Source: Trematomus loennbergii (lineage: Eukaryota > Chordata > Actinopteri > Perciformes > Nototheniidae). From it: a stretch of 64,000 bases of DNA. The position numbers and the translations under genes were made by a program. The notes below the pieces were generated by a model that worked only from the letters and a program-made list of their open reading frames with translations, had not been told where the DNA came from and did no database searches. The stretch spans positions 11,284,710 through 11,348,709 of the forward strand of contig JAAOOA010000060.1 in assembly GCA_012861695.1 (NCBI GenBank). Direction: 5' to 3'. Numbering within the stretch: position 1 is the first letter of the stretch; each line of letters opens with the position of its first letter. Of the stretch, positions 54,923-64,000 are shown in pieces.

Positions 54923-55096
54923 CTGAAAGAGAAGGAAACATGTGAGAATCAGGAACATTATTTTGAGAACTTGATGATAACGATAAACAGAAAAAATAAA
55001 GAAAGGGTTCAAATTATTGTCTCTGCTGTAATAAAAAAACAGGAAGAATCCTGATTTCAGATATGAAGACACCATCACACAGATGTACTGACTTAC

Positions 55097-55332
55097 TTTG
55101 TAGAGTTCTGGTCTGACTGGCTGTCTGCAGGTCAGCTCTGGTTCTGGATCTTTCTCCACACTGGGGACATGAGGAGTCTCCTGATGGAGGTCGCTGTTCC
55201 CAGTATGAGGTGATGCACTGTCTGCAGAACCAGTGTCCACAGCTGGTAGAGACTGGATCCTTCAGGACGTCCTGACACAGAGCACAGCTGGACAGCTGCT
55301 CCTCCACAGGAACAGGACTCTTCCTCTTCCCT
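55097..55332 (-). pseudogene. NLR RING-finger exon
   Basis: It encodes GKRKSPVPVEEQLSSCALC, DPVSTSCGHWFCRQCITSYW and SSCPQCGE. Phase (A|GA) fits the next exon. The exon itself is intact and has a good donor, GTAAGT. Confidence 0.88.
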
Positions 55333-56104
55333 CTGTGGAGATGAACACATACTTTATAGCACGTTACATTGGTGGTAACTGATACTCACTCATTGCTAAA
55401 ACCCAAATGCTATGTATTTTTGAATAAACTTGCCCAAGTGGTAGGTAAGTCACAGTAATCAACTTTCAATGACACTGTTGACTCATAGAGTATTACAGAT
55501 ATTATTAGTTCTTGTTAAGAGCAGCTTTGCCTGGTTAAAATGTTTTCGACTGGCTCTAAACTTTATATTTTACAGTCGTGTTTGTGGGTTGCTGTCGTTT
55601 CAATTCATTTGTGAGAATACATTTTTTTTACATGTTTGTGGTTTATTAACTTAACACAAAGTTCATCATGTCCTGTGTGAGAATGATTTCACTATAGTTG
55701 ATTATTTACTGTGGCTGAAAAATGCCAAGGAACACAGATTAATCTTTACTTTCCTCTACTGTGTTTCTCTAGTGTACTTTTCTCCTTTTCCCTATTGTAC
55801 TTCACTGCTTTTCTTACTGTACTTTTTGCATTTCTATACTGTACTCGCTTAATTCTTGTGCCAGGCGCAAACCATTAAGCCAAACGTGGCTTTGCGTCTG
55901 GTCTAAACACTGGGTGCAGGTACCAGTAGGGAGACATCAGTGAAGAGCATGTAGACTTGCCAGTGTTGAACACAACCTGCTCACCAAGTTTTTACTATTA
56001 TTACCAAACAACTGAAATTATATTTAGAAAAAGATGCTTAGGCCAGGGGAGGGTTAAACTTAGGCAGAAACCCTTGTTCTGAAAAAGAAAAGATGAAAGC
56101 ACAA

Positions 56105-57770
56105 TAATAATAATAATAATAATAATACATTTTATTTTTAGGCGCCTTTCATGACACCCAAGGACACCGTACAATTTGTTAAAAAATAAATAAATAAAAC
56201 GCTAATAGGCAACAAAACATGATAAAAACACAAACAGGAAATCATGGAGGAGACAGTCAAGTGGACACAAATGAAACATATAATAGGGAGGACTACAGTG
56301 AGTAGGCAGATTTGAACAGGTGGGTTTTTAATTGGGATTTGAATATGGTGATTGTGTCTGACTGTCGGATGTGCGGGGGGAGGGAGTTCCAGAGTCTGGG
56401 AGCAGTGCAGCTAAAAGCCCGAGCACCCATGGTGACGAGGCGTGGGGTGGGGACGGTTAGCAGACCAGCAGAGGAGGAGCGGAGGGAGCGAGACGGGGTG
56501 TACTCCTGAAGAAGGTCAGCCAGATAGGGGGGGGCCAGGTTATGTAGGGCTTTGTAAGTGAGCAGTAGGTTTTTGAAGTTGATGCGTGATTGAACGGGGA
56601 GCCAGTGGAGTTGGATGAGGATGGGGGTGATGTGTTCTGAGGCCTTGGTGCCGGTGATGATCCGGGCTGCAGAGTTCTGTATGATTTGTAGTTTGTTGAT
56701 GAGCTTGGTGGTGGATGCCTGAGAGGATGGCGTTACAGTAGTCGATGCGGGAGGTGACAAAGGCATTGACCAGGATTTCAGTGTTTGATTGAGAAAGGGA
56801 TGGGCGGAGTCTGGAGATGTTGCGTATGTGGAAGAAGGCAGTCCGGGTGATGTTATTTATGTGAGGTGAAAATGAGAGGGAGCTGTCCAGGATGACACCA
56901 AGGCTCTTAACTTGGCCAGAGAAGGGGATGGAGTAGCCGTCAATGATGAGGTTGGAGGCAGGGGAGGATGAGGTTTTGGAGAGGGTGGTTTTGGTGCCAA
57001 CCAGCAGGGCTTCGGTTTTGCTGCCGTTGAGCTTTAGGAAGTTCCTGCTCATCCAGTTCCTGATGTCCTGGAGGCAGTTGGTGAGAGAGGTTGGGGGGAG
57101 GGCAGTGTTGGGTTTGCTGGAAATGTAGACCTGTGTATCATCGGCGTAACAGTGGAAATGAACATTGTGATGACGGAGGATAGTGCCAAGGGGGAGTAGG
57201 TAGATGATAAACAGGAGTGGACCCAATACTGACCCTGAGGAACACCATGTGAGACAGTGGAGCAGCAGGTGGGTGCTGAGACGGACATATTGTTTTCTGT
57301 CTGTGAGGTAGGATGAAAACCATGAGAGTGCAGTACCAGTGATCCCAATGTCTGCCAAGCGTTTGATAAGAAGTGGGTGCGAGATGGTGTCAAAGGCAGC
57401 TGTGAGGTCAAGGAGGATTAGGATGGTGAGCAGTCCAGAGTCAGCTGCACGGAGGAGGTCGTTGGTGATTTTTACCAGCGCTGTTTCGGTGCTGTGCTTT
57501 GAGCGGAAACCCGATTGGAAGGGTTCATGAAGGTTGTTTTTGTCCAGGTGTTGTTGAAGTTGGTCAGCAACCACTCTTTCAAGGGTTTTTGAGATGAAGG
57601 AGAGGTTAGAGATGGGCCTGTAGTTATTCAGGTCATCTCGGTCAGCTCCAGGTTTTTTGAGTGTTGGTGCGAGGGACGAGTTAATGATTCTTGTGATCAA
57701 GGGCAAGTAGAGGGCACACAGGCTTTAACGAGGGCAGTGGGGAGTGGGTCAAGCTGACATGTAGTAGGTT
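56105..57770 (-). mobile_element. CR1/L2-type LINE, 5'-truncated, with RT
   Basis: On the - strand the frame from 57706 encodes the RT domain: [47 protein letters not shown] and [12 protein letters not shown] (catalytic YADD). The tail, in another frame, has [19 protein letters not shown] and APRLWNSLPPHIR. Two compensating shifts around 57240-57310 hide the GVPQGSVLGP motif, and another shift lies near 56740-56770. The 3' end carries a (TTA)n tail at 56105. The endonuclease part is missing. It lies in an intron of the NLR pseudogene. Confidence 0.9.
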
Positions 57771-58101
57771 TGGATTTACGGATGAGCTCAGTGATGGAGA
57801 TTAACACATTTTGTTATATATATATATATATATTGTTTTAAAAACGAAATATCCTTGGATAATGTTAACTGTCCTCCATTTCCCTTTTACACTGTACTTT
57901 ATATTTACTGTACTTTACAGTGTGTATTCAATGTACTTAACTGCAGTAATTAAATGCACTTCACTGCATTTTCTATTCTGCTGTACTCTGCTGTGTTTCT
58001 GTACTGTATGGGCTCATGTAATTATAATAAAAGCAGTTTAGATGATCAGATAACATAAAAGATGAACCTTCTTTAGGTCCGTTTACAATAGAAACAGACT
58101 T

Positions 58102-58227
58102 TTAATTAGTTTCTGAGGGTCCAGGCTCATTACTGAAGAATGTAGGTATTCCTTTAGACCGGTCACTCTTCAGAGACAGACAGCTGGAGAATGAATATGT
58201 ATCCTCCTCCTCTTTTGAATCACTCAT
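58102..58227 (-). pseudogene. NLR N-terminal exon (41 residues)
   Basis: It starts ATG at 58225-58227 and ends in TAA at 58102-58104. The repeat-like peptide SLKSDRSKGIPTFFSNEPGP is typical for this family. The expected GTAAG donor at its end appears mutated. Confidence 0.8.
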
Positions 58228-58879
58228 CTTGTTCTCCAGTCCGAGAGATAAACCAGAACCACTGAGGAGTGAGGACACACACGTAAATAAACAAAATATA
58301 ACACAATCATGTCAATCAAAACCATCATAATGATACACTTTGGTTGCAATACAACAAATCAGTCAGACTTCAGTCATGCCGCTCTCCATGTTGACCGCTG
58401 GGCTGTTATGTTGCCATGATGGCGCACATACCAGTAAGGGAAAAAGTTCACAACAATACCAGTAAAATACGTAATAAACAAAAAAGGGCATAGAATAGAC
58501 ATATAAAAAAGATTCATAGTTCATTAGGTACATATATAACTTAATATATAACAACTATAGCCAATAATGGGTTAAGGGTAGTGATGACGAGATGAAGCCG
58601 AGGCTTCGGAGCGTGTGTCGAGTAATCGCCGAAGCTTTCTGTGAAGCCTGTGTCGAGGCTTGTATCATTTGGGGGCCAGTGACGTCATCGATGACAAACG
58701 AAGCCTCGTTTGTCGATACCACGTGACTGCTTCAGGAAGCGATTCAGATCTTGGCGCGAGCTTCTGACAGATAAAAAGCCATGGGATTCGATTCAAGATG
58801 TGTGATCCTTGTGAGAGGAAAACACTTGTCGTTTTGCCAGTTTTGGTTGTACGATATTTTTGCTACTTGCAAAGTTAGA

Positions 58880-59452
58880 ATGGAGCCAGCTAAGAAGAGA
58901 AAGACTTCCCCTATGTGGGAATACTTTGATCAGATTTCACACAATAAGGTAAGGTTTGCATACATGGTTTATTACAACAATGTATTATGTTAGATTTTGT
59001 ATGGTTCATTTTTTTACTTTTCTATTTCATTCAAAGGTGAAGTGTTTATTGTGCTCCAGGGAACTGGGGTACAGTAACAATACTTCATCCATGCTAAGGC
59101 ATTATCGTGCCATGCATGAGATGAAGGAGGGACATGCAGGTGATGCAGGTGGACCTGCTCAAGGTTTGTCATTTCATATTTTGGAATAATATACTATAAT
59201 ATACTATAATTTAACCATGTTAACTTCACTTTATCATGCAAATAAAAGAAAGTTACAAGATACTCATTCTTAACACAGCTTACCCCCCCCCCCCCAGGTA
59301 CCAGGCCTACCAGGCCTTTCTTGTGCACACCTGCTTCCTCAGTCCCGTGTGAAAGGGTATTTTCAAAGGCAGGAGAAGTTGTGTCCAAGAAAAGAAATCG
59401 CCTAAGCCCGAAAAGTGTGGAAAAAATATTGTTTTTAAACAAAAACCAATAA
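58880..59452 (+). CDS. Predicted BED-finger/hAT-dimerisation mini-protein, three exons
   Basis: Exon 58880-58948 encodes MEPAKKRKTSPMWEYFDQIS (basic, nuclear-signal-like). Exon 59037-59163 completes a BED zinc finger (VKCLLCSRELGYSNN ... LRHYRAMH, a C-C-H-H ligand set). Exon 59298-59452 encodes FLCTPASSVPCERVFSKAGE and KKRNRLSPKSVEKILFLNKN, the conserved hAT C-terminal dimerisation motif. Lengths are 69, 127 and 155 bases. Phases fit (0, then G|GT) and give 116 residues with no stop. Donors are GTAAGG and GTTTGT, acceptors ttcaaag and cccccag. AATAAA overlaps the stop. The catalytic RNase H-like core is absent, so it cannot transpose by itself. It could bind element ends and dimerise. Transcription is not shown. 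Confidence 0.65.
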
Positions 59453-59467
59453 AATTGTTCCATGTAT

Positions 59468-59594
59468 CACAAGCATTTTCACTGGCCTCTGCAAAGTCAC
59501 ACAAGCACATTCACTGGCCTCTGCAAAGTCACACAAGCACATTCACTGGCCTCTGCAAGTTACACAAGCATATTCACTGCCCTCTGGCAAGTTA
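59468..59594. repeat. 32-bp tandem repeat, four copies
   Basis: Units begin cacaagcacattcactggcc. The last two have lost bases. It lies inside the hAT element, just behind its poly(A) signal. Confidence 0.9.
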
Positions 59595-60439
59595 AACCCT
59601 TGTTCTTTTCCAGTTTCGAACATATATTGCTTCTTTTGTCTTTATAGAAGGCAGCAGACATTTACATTTATTTATGTATAGATGTACAACAAATACTATA
59701 TTGACACATTGTTTTTATTATTATATACAGTCATTTTAAAACCTTACTGGTGTAAAATTCTGTTCATACAGGATGACAAATACATTTGACATCTTTTACC
59801 TTTTTGTATCATTATTTCCAGTATTTTTAGTATGTCAAAGATTACAAATAATATGTGGCTGTTTTTACACCTGTTCACCAACAGGGGGTCTTGTGAGCAC
59901 ATGAAGCCCATGATGAAGCTTCATGAGATGAACCTTTTAGCGAACCGATTTGCTGGAAAGCTTCAAAGCTTCATGAGGCTTCATCTCGTCATCACTAGTT
60001 AAGGGGTTTAAGTTTATTTTAGTTAATCAAGCCTCAAGCTAGGGGACAATATTTAAATGGTTGTGCTTTCTGGCCTACAACATGTTTGCTATTGTTTTGC
60101 CTGTATTAAATAAATACATAAAACAAAGTTGTTTTTTTATTAAATTCATTGTGATGGAGAATTTGTTATTATCACTCCTCTAGCTCATGCCCGTTTCACC
60201 ATCATTTTAAAACCAGCAGATGTCACTAAAGGATAACAAAATATTTAAAATCTTAAATAACAATTCAACATTTTTGGAACAGTGGCTCTGGTTGTCTGAT
60301 GCCAAAGAGACATTTACAAATATTTTAAAGGCTCCTTTTTTTCATATTCTGATTTGTTTCAACAAATTCACATTTATTGAGAGCAGCAGTCATACTTTAC
60401 AACCATCCCTGGCAGACCCCCACACACAACAACAAAGAC

Positions 60440-60720
60440 TATAACACCCCTGTTGTGCAATACTACTTATGTGCAATATATATATACTGTAAATAGCTGT
60501 TCAATATAGTACACTTCCACCTTTAATACTTTCACCTGGCTGCTATATTTCAAAACTGTTACACAGTATGTGTATTTTGTAAACTGTAAATGGTGTTATT
60601 TCTACTTTTATCCTTAATATTTGTATGCATGCTTCTTAATATTAAGCTACATTGGCTCTTTACTTGCTGTAACAAATGTCAATTTCCCTCTGTGGGACGA
60701 ATAACGGTATTCAGATTATT
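60440..60720 (+). mobile_element. Probable LINE 3' UTR fragment
   Basis: cctgttgtgcaatactactt ... aatttccctctgtgggacga ... taacggtatt resembles the 3' ends of fish LINEs that finish with 'gtgggactaataaagg'. No coding part is seen. Confidence 0.45.
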
Positions 60721-62254
60721 CTGATTATCATCATATGGAAGAGATTCTGCAGATCCCCAGGACAATAAAAGGTAGAAGCGCAATTGTATTTCCATGAAAA
60801 AAAAACATCAGATTTTGGAAAGAAGAATCTCTTTCAGGTTGAATAGTGTGTGCACAAGTTTCTAACTGACGACAGAGTCAGCAACATCAGGAAGATGCGT
60901 TGATCTCATCTGTTTAGCTTGGAGAAGGGAGGGAGCTGAAGGGGGAAAAAACGGTCTGATTTCTGGTGGTAGCATCCCTCAAACTCCTCAAAAAACATCT
61001 GCACGCTGCTTCCCGCTCAGAGTGATGTAGCGATGTGGGATGAGACGTTTTGGGAGACAGTGTGTTTGTTTTTCTCTGCCAACTCGGTTCTGGGAAAGAA
61101 AAGAAACTGTGGAAATCCTCACAAAAAAAGGAGAAGGAAGACGAACATGGATCACGGGACATTTGTTTTATAATTTGACAGGATTTTGTGTCTTTGACTT
61201 TTGCTTTTAATCTACAAATAGAGCTCTAATTCCATTAGAATTTACTGAATTTTTTTCAACAATTCTATAATTCTGGCCATGTAGAGAGCTGCTGCTATTC
61301 AAAAGGAGAGTTGGTTGAAACAGACGTAGCTTTAGCAAGACAAGTTATGACGTAGCTAATGGAACTTTTAAGTGTTTATTTACACTGTCTAATTATGTAC
61401 TTTCATGTCTTCAACATTTTAAAGAAAAATTGCTCTTCATGTTTTTTTAAATGAACATTCGTCCCTAAATTAGTTTTTATGTTGTTTTGTACTGCATGCA
61501 TGTATTGAGAGTTTACCTGCAATAAAATATCCCTTTGTCCATAAAATGAACTTGTCTTGCCTTCTTTTGCAAATGTAATGAAAATCAAATTAAAGTATCT
61601 TGGCTCGACTCAATTCAAATCCTGTAAATTTTGGCCAAACTTTCTCAGTGTCTTCGATCTCTATCACAATCAAAATTAAACTTATTTCTCTCAAAATGTA
61701 ATTCTCTGTTTGCCCGCGCCCTTCTGACAGGATGCTTATTGTTACACCACCCTACAGCAGTTGTTGTTGGAGCGCCATGCGTTTGTCCATCCAAAGCCAC
61801 GCCTAAAAAAACGCCAGCACATGTGGACATTGCATGGGATAAAACCCCTTTCCCTGCATGCCACATCTCTCATCATCACCCCACATTTCAAACTCATGGT
61901 GGTATTTTCTCAAACTCCCGGCTGATCCACGGCTGGCGGGCCCCGGACGAAATACAATAACTGAGGCTGAGTTGTCATCAGGGCTGTCAGAGGAAGACTG
62001 TGAAGGACAAGCTTTTGAAAACTGTTAGCTCAGCCTGTGATTACTATGTGGACATTTATTTTTACACCAAACACAGCATGGCTCTGGCGGGGTGAGGGTG
62101 TGGGTGTCCGGGTATTTTGTCCCGAGCCAGTGTTGAAGTTTGGGGTTGATGACACTTCATATCCAAGGTGCTTCATCGGTTGTGTTGCTTAAGGGACCTC
62201 TTGCTAATTAAAAACAGCCGTGTCTGAATAAGACCAATAAAAGAAATACTTATT
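60721..62254. other. Nothing recognised
   Basis: Short open frames on both strands lack domains or splice context. No repeat ends were recognised. Confidence 0.4.
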
Positions 62255-62564
62255 TTAAAGGGGCCCTGTTATGCTTTTTGAGGTTTTCCCTCGATTAGAC
62301 TACTTTGTTTACTTCTGTAACATAATGACATCACTATGTAACACTCGCACTTCTATTGGCTAGCGCTCCAACACACAGTACGTGATAGGCTAAGAGGCGG
62401 CACATCTCTAAGCGGGTGACCAATAACAGCAGAGACGGCCAGCTAACCAATCAGAGCAGACTGGGCTCTGGGTTCAGGCAGAGGGTGAAAAGAGGTGCTG
62501 CAGCACAGTAGAGACACTAAATACTAATATGAACCTTGCAATTAGAATAATAGGGCCACTTTAA
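62255..62564. mobile_element. TTAA-target MITE (family C), complete copy
   Basis: TTAA at both sides flanks ends AGGGGCCCTGTTATGC and the inverse of AGTGGCCCTATTATTC. The copy is 310 bp and keeps one copy of the segment that is amplified at 35877. Confidence 0.88.
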
Positions 62565-64000
62565 CATCATTGATTTAAAAAAAAAAAAAAATGTATCTTT
62601 AGTTTGTCTGTGGCAATGTCTGTAAAAACAGAATGCTGCAATCTCTGGCATGTAAGATCTAAAATCACCTGTAGTTTTTACTGTAGGTGCCACCATTGAC
62701 AACAGAACAAAAGATAATTTCCCTTCAACCAAAGAAGCAATTATCCTAAAACAAATCCTCTGAAGAAGTGAAGACAACATGTCCTCAGTCTTAATGTCCA
62801 AAATCCAATTTAATCCTCACAGAAATAGCAGAAGTTTAAGATTAAACACACTTGCCAAGACAAGTAAACGTACACCAGTAAAGGGAATCTTAACATATGG
62901 AGGTAACTGCTGGTAAACACACAAAAAAAACATCTTGAAATAATATCAGCAGTATTAATATGGACACTCGTTCACACACAGAAAGGAAACCACTGCTCCA
63001 CTATTACAAGGAGGAGGTTAGTTCAACAAATAGTGATTCATACTTTCCCAATTTTGTAAAAACTAACCATTGTATTACGTGATTAAATAGAAACACACAC
63101 GGCCGTCCTCCCACTGTCCCATGGTTACTTTGGCATCAATGGATCCCCTCTCTGTCCGAGCCAGGATCCTCTTGCAGACATCTGGGCGATGTTTTATAGT
63201 CGAGGTGACCTCGCTGCAGCTTATAAACACTGCAAACTGTTTCACACCTCCGCCCGCTCACTGACAGGACACACACACAAAGAACAAGATTGAATGTGCG
63301 GTTTTGAATATAAATAAATATATTATACAAGTATATAATATCATTTTCTTTGCTCTCTCACTTTAGAGTCCAAAATGAATCACGTGATAGGGATTACATG
63401 ACAAGCTATAGAAAAATACATTAGAATTCTAGGTTGAACTGGGAACACACAAAATAAGCCATGTATAAAATGATCGATAACAAAAGATCTAAACCCAGTT
63501 TGTAATATTGCAAATGCAAAAGGTTTGTATCAGTAGGCCATGGACTCACTCACATTATATAACCTCAAGATTGGTTTGTTGAGTTAAGGCTGGTTTCAGT
63601 TTAAAGATATGCTGAAGGTTGGGCATATAGTGCCCTCATCATGCTAGGAAACTTTCTGCAGGGTTTGTGCACCACTGCGTGCTGCTGGTTCCTTTCTTTA
63701 AAAATCGTTTTAACCCTTTGCCCCTTACACTGTAAAGATGTAATGAACACAGGAACAAGCAATGGAGTAAATATCAGCACTGAAGTATTGTCTTATTTGC
63801 ACTTTGTCAGCAAATGATTCGGTCCTCCATCAAACATCATCTATTTTTCGTGTGGGTTTATCCTGAACTTTAAAATCTGCTTTACTACACGTTGAATTAC
63901 CTTTAACACATTCTTAATATTGATTCTCCCACTGCCCCTGGACCATTTAAAGGTAGGGTGTAATTCACTTCAGAAACACTTCTTGTTATATTCCATGGAA
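62565..64000. other. Nothing recognised
   Basis: One conspicuous open frame on the - strand (about 63083-63262) is discussed under rejected items. No repeat with clear ends is seen. Confidence 0.35.

Larger units (their letters stand above)
52885..58227 (-). pseudogene. Fish NLR-type receptor (RING-FISNA-NACHT-LRR), broken
   Basis: Five exons in gene order are seen on the - strand. 58102-58227 has MSDSKEEEDTYSFSSC and SLKSDRSKG, FSNEPGPSE, the usual N-terminus. 55097-55332 is a RING finger (CALC, CGHWFCRQC, CPQC). 54526-54922 is FISNA plus the NACHT P-loop GVAGIGKT, ending after SFREL. 53253-53421 and 52885-53058 are LRR exons. Such proteins are cytosolic pattern receptors expanded in fish. 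Breaks: exon 1 runs into a stop where a donor is expected, a frameshift lies in FISNA near 54775-54790, and NACHT is cut with Walker B and the rest missing. A LINE sits between exon 1 and the RING exon. No B30.2 exon is seen. It is a pseudogene on this evidence. Confidence 0.88.
58579..59997 (+). mobile_element. Non-autonomous hAT transposon with perfect ends and 8-bp target duplication
   Basis: The ends are TAGTGATGACGAGATGAAGCC and its exact inverse. Identical gttaaggg copies flank it at 58571-58578 and 59998-60005. At 1419 bp it is much shorter than an autonomous hAT (about 3 kb or more). It has gene parts for the N- and C-terminal ends of a transposase but not the middle. Confidence 0.95.

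Noticed and set aside
63083..63262. 59-codon open frame on the - strand (contains HRPDVCKRILARTERGSID)
   Set aside because: It looks protein-like and begins beside a possible acceptor, but I recognise no family, no partner exon and no clear donor. Kept out of the gene list.

Overview
The window is a stretch of teleost fish genome, probably percomorph. The evidence is split genes with GT-AG introns, F-type lectin (fucolectin) genes, a fish-type RING/FISNA/NACHT/LRR immune gene, and a dense load of fish transposons (Tc1, hAT, TTAA-target elements, DIRS, CR1/L2-type LINEs, tRNA-derived SINE). No prokaryotic features are present.

Layout. Bases 1-12,640 hold two F-type lectin genes on the + strand. 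The first enters from outside the window (exons 232-380, 1129-1408, 2305-2457). The second (6704-11425) has a signal-peptide exon and two lectin domains but is broken by many small indels. A 3-kb block (166-3283 and 9731-12640) was tandemly duplicated. Bases 13,189-50,451 are one gene on the - strand, dpy19l1, an ER C-mannosyltransferase. All 22 coding exons can be placed, with matching splice phases except for frameshifts in exons 19 and 20. Its introns hold most of the transposons: a Tc1 element, several hAT MITEs with perfect 8-bp target duplications, a DIRS retrotransposon with its inverted ends and internal complementary region, two solo LTRs in opposite orientation, and a 57-bp satellite of about 29 copies that grew from the end of a TTAA-target MITE.

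Bases 52,885-58,227 are a broken NLR-type immune receptor on the - strand (N-terminal exon, RING, FISNA, the start of NACHT, two LRR exons). It is split by a LINE and cut off in the NACHT domain by a TTAA element carrying what looks like a THAP-finger relic. Bases 58,579-59,997 are a non-autonomous hAT transposon with a perfect 8-bp target duplication. Its three exons splice in frame to a predicted 116-residue protein joining a BED zinc finger directly to the hAT C-terminal dimerisation motif, without the catalytic core. The last 4 kb hold only repeats and sequence I do not recognise.

The ordinary host genes are dpy19l1 and the fucolectins. The immune-type genes (lectins, NLR) flank dpy19l1 but are not functionally linked to it. 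Several coding lesions lie next to short homopolymers, so assembly error and true gene decay cannot be separated from this sequence alone.
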